A DNA stretch of 64,000 nt from positions 1 to 64,000 of the forward strand of contig CAJJLZ010000003.1 in NCBI GenBank assembly GCA_905192745.1. The letters are read 5' to 3'. Below the pieces are notes generated by a model. The model searched no databases. It was not told the origin of the DNA and worked only from the letters and a program-made list of their open reading frames with translations. The first letter of the stretch is position 1; every line of letters starts with the position of its first letter. The DNA comes from an uncultured Oscillospiraceae bacterium. Lineage in GTDB: Bacteria; Bacillota; Clostridia; Oscillospirales; Acutalibacteraceae. Shown here in pieces: positions 51,884 to 60,539 of this stretch. Both the position numbers and the translations under genes were made by a program.

Positions 51884-52636
51884 TTACGCGCCGGAGGTTC
51901 CTACAAACCGGCTCCGCAGAGCGGCCAGTTCCTCCTCCCGCAGGCCGCAAAGCCGCAGATAGGCTTCGGCGCCGCCGTACCGGGCATTCAGATGAGTAAG
52001 CGCCGTCTCCATATCCTGAGGCCGGGAACCAAAAACATGCGGCGGAATCTCTATCCCCCGAGCGGCGAACTGCGCCTTCTGCCGCTCGGACTGCTCCCGT
52101 AAATTCTCCTCGCTCGCCGCGTAATCCGCCACGATCGTTTTCTCCGGCACCCCGGCCAGCGACAGAAGCAGCATCGCCGTCACGCCGGTGCGGTCCTTGC
52201 CCGCCGTACAGTGGAACAGGGACGCGCCGGTATTTTCCAGAAACAAACGGAAAAGGCGGCCAAACTGCGGCCGCGCTCCGTCCAGCAACGCGGTGTACAG
52301 TTCTCCCATGGTTTCGGGGACAGCCCCCTGAAACATAGCGGACTGCATCCCGTCGAACATCACCACATTTTCATAGCGCATACCCTCGCAGTCCGCAAAC
52401 CGGGAAGGACACTGCGCCACCTCCTCCGGCGAGCGGAGGTCGGCCGTCAGCGTGACTCCCAGAGAACGCAGCGTCTCTACATCCCGTCGGGAAAGCCCGC
52501 TGGTCCCGTCCGCCCGAAAGAAAACGCCGGTGCGGGTAATCCGCCCATCCTTCGTCCTGTATCCTCCCAATTCCCGGACATTCCACGCGCCGTCCAGAGG
52601 CAAAGGCCGGTTGGCCTGCTGGCCTGTCGTTTTCAT
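51884..52636 (-). CDS. Tyrosine phosphatase-like protein (IphP/Ltp1 type)
   Basis: A 250-residue protein of the PF13350 tyrosine/dual-specificity phosphatase group. The N-terminal NVRELGGYRTKDGR and RADGTSGLSRRDVE are characteristic. The active-site loop HCTAGKDRTG (about 165-174) supplies the Cys nucleophile, the Asp/Lys typical of lipid- and protein-phosphatases and the P-loop Arg. It could act on phosphotyrosine, phosphoinositide or a small phosphate ester. AAAGGA precedes the ATG. It lies downstream of the helicase, 35 bp away, on the same strand. Confidence 0.88.
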   Translation of the reverse strand: MKTTGQQANRPLPLDGAWNVRELGGYRTKDGRITRTGVFFRADGTSGLSRRDVETLRSLGVTLTADLRSPEEVAQCPSRFADCEGMRYENVVMFDGMQSAMFQGAVPETMGELYTALLDGARPQFGRLFRLFLENTGASLFHCTAGKDRTGVTAMLLLSLAGVPEKTIVADYAASEENLREQSERQKAQFAARGIEIPPHVFGSRPQDMETALTHLNARYGGAEAYLRLCGLREEELAALRSRFVGTSGA

Positions 52637-52671
52637 GAAGCCGTCTTCCTTTCTTTTTTACAGTTACCATT

Positions 52672-55089
52672 TTACCGTTTCTCTTCCGGCGGACCGCCCG
52701 TGCAGGCCGCTTCCGCAGAAAGCGGCCGTTCCGTTTCCCGCCAGAATTCCCGGATCTCCCGTTCCAGCGCTTCAGGGGAGCGGATAAGCCGGCACCCCCT
52801 CCAGTGCAGGGGGAACAGCTCCAGATAAGAGGGGGTACTAAACCGGTCGTCGATCAACAGCACCACCCCCCGATCCTGTTCGCTGCGGATTACCCGGCCG
52901 GCCGCCTGCAGCACTTTGTTCATCCCAGGATATTGATAGGCGTAGGCATAGCCTGTCCCGCCGTTTCGGTTATAATAATCCCGGATACGGTCCTGCTCCC
53001 TGCCAATCTGCGGAAGGCCGACTCCCACGACAACGGTGCCGATCAGGCGGTCCCCCTTCAGATCGATCCCCTCGGAATAGATTCCCCCCAGTACACAGAA
53101 ACCGACCAGCGTTTCGCCGTTCGCCTGATCGAACCGGGCGAGGAATTCCTCCCTTTCCCGTTCGCTCATCCCGCCGTGCTGCAGGATGGTCTCCGTGGCC
53201 GGGCAGCGTTCCCGAAACGCCTCATACACGTCGTTCATGTACTGATAAGAGGGGAAATACACCATATAGTTTCCGGTTTTGGCCTCCGCCATCCGGGCAA
53301 TCAGCTCGGCAATCGGCCGCAGGCTGGCCTCCCTGTCCTTATAGCGGGTGCTGACCCGATCAGCAACCAGCAGTTTGAGATGATCCCTTTCAAAAGGGGA
53401 CGGCAGCGCGATCCGGCGGGAATCCTCATCCCCGCCCAGAACCGAGGAAAAATAATCCGTCGGGGTCAGGGTGGCGGAAAAGAAAACCGTCGCCCGTCCC
53501 CGATCCATCGCCATGCGCAGCAGACCGGAGGGATCCAGACAGCAGAGCTTTACCGTCACCTCCCCTCCCCAGATTTCCACCACGGTGAGATACCGCTCGT
53601 CATACAGCTCGAGTATTTTCAGATACAGCAGCGCCGCAAAATACAGCTCCATCAGATCGGGCATGTCCGGTGAATCGGCATGATTTTTAAAGAAGCGCTC
53701 GCACTGCTCGGTAAAGCGGACCAGCGCCCGTCCCAGCGCGTCCGGGGGAAGAAGCTGCTCCACATACCGCTCGCCCCCGCATTGCTCCCGCAGTACGGCA
53801 AACTGGTCGTCCACCTCCCCGAGCGCTTTGGCCATCGGGGAATCCTCCGAGGCTACCCGCCGTTTCAGCTCCGAAAACATCGCCTTTTCCAGCGCGGCGG
53901 AATACATGTCCCGCGCCCGGTCCACCAGATTGTGCGCTTCATCCACCAGAAAGGCGTATTCGCCGCGTCCATCCGAAAAAAAGCGCTTGAGGTACATCAC
54001 CGGATCAAACAGATAATTGTAGTCGCCGATAATGCCGTCGCACCAGAGGGACAGGTCAAGGGAAAGCTCGTGGGGACAGAGCCGGTGTTCCCTCCCCGCC
54101 CGCTCGATAACCTCCCGGGTCATATGATCCTCGCTTTGCAGCAGTTCAAAGACCACATCGTTTACCCGGTCGTAATATCCGTCGGCATAAGGGCATTGTT
54201 CCGGATTGCAGGTCCGTTCGTCCAGAAAGCAGATTTTGTCCTTGGCGGTCAGCGTTACCGTTTTGAAACAGAGCCCCCTCGCCCTCATCCGGGCGAAGGC
54301 CTCCTCCGCCACCTGCCGTGTGATGGTCTTGGCGGTAAGATAAAAGATCCGTTCCAGATATCCCTCTCCCATCGCCTTCACCGCGGGAAACAGGGTGGAA
54401 ATCGTCTTTCCGATTCCGGTCGGCGCCTGGCAGAAGGCAGTCCCCTCTTCCACAATGGTGCGGTAGGCGGTGGCGGCGAGCGAACGCTGTCCGGGCCGAT
54501 ACCGTTCGAACGGAAAAGGGAGCGCCTGAATGGACGCCGTGCGTTTGGCCATCCATTCACAGGTGAAGTCCGCCCATTTTTTATACCGCGCCATCAGATC
54601 GACGAAAGCGGCGGTCAATTCGTCCCGCGTAAAAAGCCGCTCAAACCGCTTGATTTCGCCCGACGTCTCCTCCTCGCCGATATGCACATAGGTGAGCTGG
54701 ACCGCCATGGACTCCTGATCGTTCTGCACCGCATAAAAATAGGCGTAGCATTTCGCCTGCGCCCAGTGAAGCCGATTGAAATCCTCCCCAATCGCGTCGA
54801 GAGAAAGACGGGTGCTTTTGATCTCGTCGATTTTCACCGTTTCTTCCCCGACGATCACGCCGTCGGCGCGTCCTTCCACGGTAAAAGTGATATCCTCGTA
54901 GCTCTCGGTATGACTGAAAAACACCTCGGGCTGGTATCCATCGCCGCTCTCTTTCTGTATTCGCCGGTGGATACGGGAGCCTTCCTGCGCGCGATCCATC
55001 CCGCCGGAACGATTGTCGATACTGCCGCCCCGCAGCACAAATTCCACCAGCTTACGCACGGATATACGGACGTCCTTCGGCATTTCCAT
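52672..55089 (-). CDS. Cas4-like nuclease fused to XPD/DinG-type helicase
   Basis: An 805-residue fusion. The N-terminal PD-(D/E)XK nuclease has His41, Asp76 (GRADG), Glu89-x-Lys91 and QAKCYAY (111-117), the RecB/Cas4-family pattern. The helicase part has Walker A APTGIGKT (222-229), DEAH box VDEAH (382-386), four cysteines likely holding an FeS cluster (Cys287, Cys294, Cys299, Cys338) and motif VI AAGRVIRSEQDRG (about 730-742). Such proteins unwind and cut DNA in repair; the role is inferred. It has a putative own promoter and GGGGGG before the ATG. Confidence 0.88.
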   Translation of the reverse strand: MEMPKDVRISVRKLVEFVLRGGSIDNRSGGMDRAQEGSRIHRRIQKESGDGYQPEVFFSHTESYEDITFTVEGRADGVIVGEETVKIDEIKSTRLSLDAIGEDFNRLHWAQAKCYAYFYAVQNDQESMAVQLTYVHIGEEETSGEIKRFERLFTRDELTAAFVDLMARYKKWADFTCEWMAKRTASIQALPFPFERYRPGQRSLAATAYRTIVEEGTAFCQAPTGIGKTISTLFPAVKAMGEGYLERIFYLTAKTITRQVAEEAFARMRARGLCFKTVTLTAKDKICFLDERTCNPEQCPYADGYYDRVNDVVFELLQSEDHMTREVIERAGREHRLCPHELSLDLSLWCDGIIGDYNYLFDPVMYLKRFFSDGRGEYAFLVDEAHNLVDRARDMYSAALEKAMFSELKRRVASEDSPMAKALGEVDDQFAVLREQCGGERYVEQLLPPDALGRALVRFTEQCERFFKNHADSPDMPDLMELYFAALLYLKILELYDERYLTVVEIWGGEVTVKLCCLDPSGLLRMAMDRGRATVFFSATLTPTDYFSSVLGGDEDSRRIALPSPFERDHLKLLVADRVSTRYKDREASLRPIAELIARMAEAKTGNYMVYFPSYQYMNDVYEAFRERCPATETILQHGGMSEREREEFLARFDQANGETLVGFCVLGGIYSEGIDLKGDRLIGTVVVGVGLPQIGREQDRIRDYYNRNGGTGYAYAYQYPGMNKVLQAAGRVIRSEQDRGVVLLIDDRFSTPSYLELFPLHWRGCRLIRSPEALEREIREFWRETERPLSAEAACTGGPPEEKR

Positions 55090-55170
55090 GCAAGTCCCCC
55101 CTCTCTTTCCAAGATTTCCCGCACGACCGGAGCGGTATCACCCCGAATCAACAACAAGATTTAAGACATA

Positions 55171-55222
55171 TTGATAGTATACTATACAGGGGCAAAAAGA
55201 ACAAGTGTTCTTTTTGCCCCTG
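55171..55222 (-). promoter_or_regulatory. Hairpin plus candidate promoter of the helicase gene
   Basis: Perfect 17-bp arms at 55,187-55,203 and 55,206-55,222 form a terminator-like hairpin just past the membrane-protein gene. On the minus strand TTGTTC, 17 bp, TATACT overlaps the hairpin and could drive the helicase. The -10 lies in a perfect 12-bp palindrome ATAGTATACTAT (55,174-55,185), a possible repressor site. Confidence 0.55.
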
Positions 55223-55249
55223 CTTTATCTTTTTTCCCGTTGTTATTCT

Positions 55250-56074
55250 TTATTTTGGCAGTTCATCCACCACCATCATATTGGGATAAACCTTCCCCAG
55301 AAATTCATCCGGATAATGCTCATCGAGGAAACGGCTGATCGCGTTGGTGGCGGGCACGCCCATCCGACGCTGGCTCTGCCTCTCCACCGCCAAAGCGGAA
55401 ATCAGCATATTCAGCAGCATGAAAACGGACAGCACCCAAGTTAGAATCACGCCGGGCTTTTTGGGAATTTTGTCGATCAGCGCGGAAAGCCGGGGGAAAA
55501 TTTCCTTTACCCAAAGCAGGCCGAGAAGCCCCCAGAAGAAGGAATACATAATATTGGTACGGCCGTTAAAATTAAATTGCGTGTTGCTGTACTCCCACGA
55601 TACGGTACCGAAAGCCAGTTCCTGAAACAGACTGCAAAGGTATTCAAACACACCGCCGATCACCATGCTCCCCAGAAAAATCCAGAGGTCGCGTTTGTCG
55701 CTCAGCCATTTCAGCGAAACGGTAAGCAATACCGCCCCCACGCCGTAAACCGGATTGAACGGGCCGTAGATAACGCCCACCCGACTTTCATAGTGATGGC
55801 GGGTCAGCAGGCACCACGCCGTTTCCAGCACCACCCCAATGAAGCAGCCGATGAAGAACACCCAAAACAGCTTATAATAATCCAGCCTGATGGCGGAGGT
55901 GGGCTTTCGCGGCTTCCTTTCCCTTTTCCAAAAGCGGCGTCGGCTGCCGCTCTCCGCGCTCTCCGTTCCCTCCGCGCTTACTTCGCCGGAAGGCGAAACG
56001 GTTTGCTCCGCGCTAGGCTCCACGGAGACCGGTTTTTCTTTCGTTTGTTCCTGTGCCGTCTGTATTGTTTCCAT
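55250..56074 (-). CDS. PF06541 putative ABC-transporter-type membrane protein
   Basis: About 274 residues. A charged N-terminal tail (about 1-65, Ser/Glu rich, then basic) precedes five to six membrane helices. The family pattern is seen as KLFWVFFIGCFIGVVLETAW, RVGVIYGPFNPVYGVGA, GGVFEYLCSLFQELAFGTVS and WGLLGLLWVKEIFPRLS. PF06541 proteins are called putative ABC permeases, but their role is unknown. The ATG at 56074 lies five bases after GGAGG. It lies 57 bp downstream of the DUF368 gene on the same strand; another PF06541 member is at 57,171-57,656. Confidence 0.87.
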   Translation of the reverse strand: METIQTAQEQTKEKPVSVEPSAEQTVSPSGEVSAEGTESAESGSRRRFWKRERKPRKPTSAIRLDYYKLFWVFFIGCFIGVVLETAWCLLTRHHYESRVGVIYGPFNPVYGVGAVLLTVSLKWLSDKRDLWIFLGSMVIGGVFEYLCSLFQELAFGTVSWEYSNTQFNFNGRTNIMYSFFWGLLGLLWVKEIFPRLSALIDKIPKKPGVILTWVLSVFMLLNMLISALAVERQSQRRMGVPATNAISRFLDEHYPDEFLGKVYPNMMVVDELPK

Positions 56075-56131
56075 AGTTCCTCCAATCACGCCGGACAAAC
56101 CGGTCTTTTTTCATTTATGCCAAGCGGGAAG

Positions 56132-57001
56132 TCAGCCCGCTTTTTTTCGCAGAAGATACCAGGACAGCCAACCGCCGGACAGGGCCAGCAGGCAGGCGCC
56201 GATGGTAAACCAGTCCGGTGACAGTTCGGTGGGAATCACCGGCACGATCGAGCCGACCAGCAAACCGGCAATCGTAAAGCTGATCCAGCCGTACGCCTTT
56301 CGGTACAAAAAGCTGATTAACCGGGAAAAAAGCAGGATAAACAGCCCGAAACCCAAGCCGAGAGGGAGCAGCTTCGCCAGCTCCATCGTCGTCAAAACGT
56401 CCATCAGCGGCTCATACAGGCCGGCGGCCATCAGCAGAAAGGACGAGCTGACTCCCGGCACAATGGTGCCGAAACCGATCACCGCCCCGCAGACCAGCAG
56501 AACGGGGAACGTGAGCGCGACCCGGCTGCCGATGTACGCCACGCCGTCCAGGCGGAAAACGAACGCCGTCGCCGCCGCGGCCAGCGCAAAAGCCAGAAGA
56601 TACCGGCGTCGGAATCCTTCCTTTGCCGCCGTATGAAAAATGGAAGGCAGCGTGCCAACCATCAGCCCGATAAAAAGGATGCGGACCGGCGCGTTATAAT
56701 AAGCGAATAAATAGGCGATCACATGGCTGAACAGCAGTACGCCCGCCCCGCCGCCCAGACAGAGCGGCAGAAGGAATTTCATTTTCTGCGGAAAATCCTG
56801 ATAAAAATGCGCGATAGCGTCCGTGATCCGGTGGTACAAACCGAAAATCACGGCGATCGCTCCGCCGCTGATGCCGGGAGCAATCGCTCCGATTCCGATC
56901 AGGAAGCCGGTCATCAGGGTTTTCAGCAGTTCCCCCATCCCTCGTTCAGGCCGTCCGGCTTCCATCGGCCGGCAGCGGGACGCCGTGCAACGGTTGTCCA
57001 T
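56132..57001 (-). CDS. DUF368 membrane protein, PopT-type polyprenyl-phosphate transporter
   Basis: A 289-residue protein with about eight membrane helices. The family motif GIGAIAPGISGGAIAVIFGL lies near residue 36, and an inverted-repeat partner GTIVPGVSSSFLLMAAGLYE near 180. DUF368 proteins (PopT) have been reported to move undecaprenyl phosphate back across the membrane for reuse. That would help every pathway using the lipid carrier, including the two Wzx/Wzy systems of this window. GGGGGA precedes the ATG at 57001; a start at 56,938 (MGELLK) is less supported. Confidence 0.88.
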   Translation of the reverse strand: MDNRCTASRCRPMEAGRPERGMGELLKTLMTGFLIGIGAIAPGISGGAIAVIFGLYHRITDAIAHFYQDFPQKMKFLLPLCLGGGAGVLLFSHVIAYLFAYYNAPVRILFIGLMVGTLPSIFHTAAKEGFRRRYLLAFALAAAATAFVFRLDGVAYIGSRVALTFPVLLVCGAVIGFGTIVPGVSSSFLLMAAGLYEPLMDVLTTMELAKLLPLGLGFGLFILLFSRLISFLYRKAYGWISFTIAGLLVGSIVPVIPTELSPDWFTIGACLLALSGGWLSWYLLRKKAG

Positions 57002-57170
57002 AGAAACCTATCCCCCTTGTTTTGACGAAAGCCGTCGGCAAAACGGAGACAAAACGCCGGAACAACCAAAGAGACCGGCGTTGGGAAAAAATACACGGGG
57101 AATCGCCTTCTCCTCCGGGCATCCTAACAGGGAAAACGATCCGTCAATTCATAAGGAGGAAAAACGGTTC

Positions 57171-57656
57171 ATGACCAGATTATCCAAGCGGCAGCTTTTC
57201 CACGAACTGAAATGCGGCGTATGCCTGTTTTGCATCGGCGGCTTTCTCTATAACATTATAGAGGTCCTCTGGAGGGGATATTCCCATTGGACCATGTTTT
57301 TTGTCGGAGGCGCCTGCTTCCACCTGATCGGCCGGGTACAGCGATTCTGCCGGGGCGGGCTGTTCCATCGCTGCGCCCTCTGCGCACTGGCGGTCACCTC
57401 GGTGGAGTTTTTCAGCGGATGCCTGTTCAACCTGAAAATGAAGCTGAACGTCTGGGACTACAGCGGCATGTTCCTGAACGTAAAAGGGCAGGTCTGCCTG
57501 CTTTACAGCGTGCTGTGGGGCTTCCTCAGCCTGATCGCCATGCCCATCTACGCCAACTGCCGCACCCGGCTGGAGGGCGGCGAGCCGAAGCTGCCGACCC
57601 TGCGGTTCCTGACCGGTAAAAAGGCGGAAAGCACCGAGGAAGCGGCGGCGGAATAG
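57171..57656 (+). CDS. Short PF06541-like membrane protein
   Basis: A 161-residue protein with about four hydrophobic segments. FCIGGFLYNIIEVLWRGYSH, SVEFFSGCLFNLKMKLNVWD and VCLLYSVLWGFLSLIAMPIY match the conserved blocks of the PF06541 family. It is much shorter than the paralogue at 55,250-56,074 and lacks its long charged N-terminus. The AAGGAGG before the ATG is strong. It is divergent from the DUF368 gene. Function unknown. Confidence 0.8.
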   Translation: MTRLSKRQLFHELKCGVCLFCIGGFLYNIIEVLWRGYSHWTMFFVGGACFHLIGRVQRFCRGGLFHRCALCALAVTSVEFFSGCLFNLKMKLNVWDYSGMFLNVKGQVCLLYSVLWGFLSLIAMPIYANCRTRLEGGEPKLPTLRFLTGKKAESTEEAAAE

Positions 57657-57708
57657 CGCGGCCGGTTCCTTGTCCGCTTTTTCGGATTTACCGCATGCCG
57701 CCGGCCTG

Positions 57709-58410
57709 TCACGCCTTTGCCGTCTTACCGCCGTCAGCCTTTCCGGGACAGCCGTCCGCGAGCGGACAGTCGGCGCAGCGGGGCGAACGGGCGGAGCAGA
57801 TGTCCCTGCCGAACAGAACCAGACGGTGGCAGAACGCGTTGCTTTCTTCCGGCGGGAGAATTTCCCGCAGCTGCATTTCCACTTTATAGGGATCCTTGGA
57901 ATCGGTCAGGCCAAGACGATTGGTAATCCGGATGCAGTGGGTATCCGCCACCACGGCCGGTTTGCCGTAGATGTCCCCGCAGACGAGGTTGGCGGTTTTC
58001 CTCCCCACGCCGGGCAGCTTGGTCAGTTCCTCCACCGTATCCGGAATTTCCCCGTGATAGGCGTCCCGGAGCATGGCGGCCATGGCGACAATATCCCGCG
58101 CCTTGGTTTTATACAGCCCGCAGGAACGGATGTATTCCCCGACCTCCTCCGGCTGCGCCTCAGCGAATGCGTCCAACGTGGGGAACCGGTCAAATAGAGC
58201 CGGAGTAACCATATTCACCCGCGCGTCGGTGCATTGAGCGGACAGACGGGTGGCGATCAGCAGCTGAAGCGGGTCCTGATACTCCAACGAACAGATTCCG
58301 TCGGGATACAACGCCTTCAGCGCCTCTACGGCGCGGAGGGCGCTTTTTTTCTTTTTGCCGGCTGTACCGGCGGCTTTTCCGGCTTTATCGGCCGGTTTCA
58401 CGTTCGGCAT
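57709..58410 (-). CDS. nth: Endonuclease III
   Basis: A 233-residue Nth, a DNA glycosylase/AP lyase for oxidised pyrimidines. A Lys/Ala-rich N-terminal tail (about 1-25) precedes the core. SAQCTDARVNMVTPALFDRF, the helix-hairpin-helix LPGVGRKTANLV with the catalytic Lys, and ADTHCIRITNRLG with the catalytic Asp are present. The FeS motif C-x6-C-x2-C-x5-C is at CSARSPRCADCPLADGC. The GGGGGAG site precedes the ATG. It is divergent from the neighbouring glycosylase gene. Confidence 0.95.
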   Translation of the reverse strand: MPNVKPADKAGKAAGTAGKKKKSALRAVEALKALYPDGICSLEYQDPLQLLIATRLSAQCTDARVNMVTPALFDRFPTLDAFAEAQPEEVGEYIRSCGLYKTKARDIVAMAAMLRDAYHGEIPDTVEELTKLPGVGRKTANLVCGDIYGKPAVVADTHCIRITNRLGLTDSKDPYKVEMQLREILPPEESNAFCHRLVLFGRDICSARSPRCADCPLADGCPGKADGGKTAKA

Positions 58411-58593
58411 ATCGGTCTCCCCCTTTCTGGAAGCCGGACGGCGAAAGACGCAACCAGTCGAAAAAAGTCGCCATCCGACACGTTTTCTATTTTACCTTCC
58501 TTTGCCGTTTCCGTCAATGGGCTGGTTCCCATTCCCTGCCCGCCGTTTTTGTGCTATACTATCGTTGAAAAAACAGCGAAAGGAGAACAGCGG

Positions 58594-59181
58594 ATGCCGG
58601 AAGGATTCCCGCCTTTGGCGGAAAAGAATGCCCGCGTGCTGATCCTCGGCACCATGCCGTCGGTTCAGTCTCTGGAAAAGCTGCAGTATTACGGAAACCC
58701 GCAGAACGCCTTCTGGCGGATTCTGTTCAGTCTGTGGGGCCGTCCCCTGCCGGAGAGGTATGCGGACCGCACAGCCTTCCTGCAGGAAAAACGGATCGCG
58801 CTGTGGGACGTGCTGCGGGAATGCGAGAGAAAGGGCAGCGCGGACGCGTCCATCGCCCGGCCGGAGCCGAACGATTTCTCCGGCCTGATTAAGCGCTGTC
58901 CCGGACTGGAGGCGGTATTCTTTAACTCGCAGGGCGCGGCGCGGTTTTACGGCAAGCTGGTTTGCCCCGATCCGCTGGCCGGTCTGCCCAAGCATATCCT
59001 TCCCTCCACCAGTCCGGCGAGAGCGATGCGCTTCGAGGAAAAGCGGACGCTGTGGCTTCCGGTGCGGGAAGCGCTGGAGCCGGACGAAAATTCTCCCCGG
59101 GTTCGGAGCCATTTCCCGTCAGAAACGGGAGCAGGTCATGATAACCCGGCGGATACCGATAAAAAATCAGGAAATTTTTGA
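58594..59181 (+). CDS. Hypoxanthine/uracil-DNA glycosylase-like protein
   Basis: A 195-residue member of the uracil-DNA glycosylase superfamily. RVLILGTMPSVQSLEKLQYY with GNPQNAFWRILFSLWG is the family 6 (deoxyinosine glycosylase) signature; RIALWDVLRECERKGSAD and VFFNSQGAARFYGKL and LPSTSPARA follow. It probably removes hypoxanthine from deaminated adenine. AAAGGAG precedes the ATG. A TGCTATACT extended -10 at about 58,552-58,560 probably drives it. Together with the divergent nth it forms a base-excision-repair pair. Confidence 0.87.
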   Translation: MPEGFPPLAEKNARVLILGTMPSVQSLEKLQYYGNPQNAFWRILFSLWGRPLPERYADRTAFLQEKRIALWDVLRECERKGSADASIARPEPNDFSGLIKRCPGLEAVFFNSQGAARFYGKLVCPDPLAGLPKHILPSTSPARAMRFEEKRTLWLPVREALEPDENSPRVRSHFPSETGAGHDNPADTDKKSGNF

Positions 59182-59210
59182 GTCGGGACGGAAAAGTTCC
59201 GGCTTTTCTA

Positions 59211-59240
59211 TTGCGGAAAACCGTGAAAAAGTGCTATAGT
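59211..59240 (+). promoter_or_regulatory. Promoter of glyA
   Basis: TTGCGG, 18 bp, TATAGT, with TGC before the -10. The start codon is at 59,277 behind AAAGGAG. Confidence 0.6.
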
Positions 59241-59276
59241 AGAAGCAATTATTGTTTTTACAAAGGAGATAGGTCT

Positions 59277-60527
59277 ATGTACTCCAGCATGATGGACACA
59301 ATCGGATTTGTCAAGGCCGCCGATCCGGAGGTCGGACAGGCCATGGAACAGGAGCTGTTCCGCCAGCGCCGCAATCTGGAGCTGATTGCTTCGGAAAACA
59401 TCGTTTCTCCGGCGGTCATGGCCGCGATGGGGAGCGTATTGACCAATAAGTACGCCGAAGGCTATCCCGGCAAGCGGTATTACGGCGGCTGTCAGGATGT
59501 GGACGTGGTAGAGAATATCGCCCGCGACCGCGCCTGCCGCCTGTTCGGCGCGGAGCACGCGAACGTGCAGCCCCACTCCGGCGCGCAGGCCAATCAGGCC
59601 GCGTATTTCGCCCTGATTAAGCCGGGCGACACCGTGCTGGGGATGAATCTGGCCCACGGCGGCCATCTGACCCACGGCTCCCCGGTGAATTTCTCCGGCG
59701 CGCTGTATAATTTTGTGGCCTACGGCGTGGACGAGGAAACCGGCTTCATCGACTATGACAAGCTGATGGCGCAGGCAATGGAAGTCAAGCCCAAGCTGAT
59801 CGTCGCCGGCGCGAGCGCCTACGCCCGGGAAATCCGGTTCGACAAGCTGCGTGAAATCGCCGACGCGTGCGGCGCGCTGCTGATGGTGGACATGGCCCAC
59901 ATCGCCGGTCTGGTCGCGGCGGGCGAGCACATGAACCCCGTTCCCTACTGCGACGTGGTGACCACTACCACCCACAAAACCCTGCGCGGCCCCCGCGGCG
60001 GCATGATCCTCTGCCGCGAGGAATACGCCAAGGCGATTGACAAGGCGGTATTTCCGGGTTCTCAGGGCGGCCCGCTGATGCATGTGATCGCGGCGAAGGC
60101 GGTCTGCTTCGGCGAAGCGCTGACCGACGAATTCAAGGCGTATCAGCACCAGATCCGCCTCAACGCGGCCGCGCTGGCGAAAGGACTGACCTCCCGCGGG
60201 CTGAAGCTGGTTTCCGGCGGCACCGACAATCATCTGATGCTGATGGATCTGCGGGATACCGGCATCACCGGCAAGGAGCTGGAGCACCGGCTGGACGAGG
60301 TGTTCATCACAGTGAACAAGAACACCATCCCGAACGAGCCCCTCTCCCCTTTCGTGACCAGCGGTATCCGCATCGGCACCCCGGCGGTAACCAGCCGCGG
60401 ACTGAAGGAAGCCGACATGGATCTGATCGCCGGCTTTATTTCCGACGCCGTGACCGATTTCGATGCCAAGGCGGATGCGGTCCGCGAAGGCGTGACCGCC
60501 CTCTGCGGCCGGTATCCGCTGTATTAA
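59277..60527 (+). CDS. glyA: Serine hydroxymethyltransferase
   Basis: A 416-residue GlyA of normal length that converts serine and tetrahydrofolate to glycine and methylene-tetrahydrofolate. ELIASENIVSPAVMAAMGS, YAEGYPGKRYYGG, NVQPHSGAQANQAAY and the PLP-lysine loop TTTTHKTLRGPRGG (Lys234) are all present. Asp205 and His208 (MVDMAHIAGLV) hold the cofactor. The ATG at 59277 is preceded by AAAGGAGAT; the open frame beginning at 59,178 is an upstream extension across the promoter. An esterase gene follows after 12 bp. Confidence 0.97.
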   Translation: MYSSMMDTIGFVKAADPEVGQAMEQELFRQRRNLELIASENIVSPAVMAAMGSVLTNKYAEGYPGKRYYGGCQDVDVVENIARDRACRLFGAEHANVQPHSGAQANQAAYFALIKPGDTVLGMNLAHGGHLTHGSPVNFSGALYNFVAYGVDEETGFIDYDKLMAQAMEVKPKLIVAGASAYAREIRFDKLREIADACGALLMVDMAHIAGLVAAGEHMNPVPYCDVVTTTTHKTLRGPRGGMILCREEYAKAIDKAVFPGSQGGPLMHVIAAKAVCFGEALTDEFKAYQHQIRLNAAALAKGLTSRGLKLVSGGTDNHLMLMDLRDTGITGKELEHRLDEVFITVNKNTIPNEPLSPFVTSGIRIGTPAVTSRGLKEADMDLIAGFISDAVTDFDAKADAVREGVTALCGRYPLY

Positions 60528-60539
60528 GGAGCGATTTCC

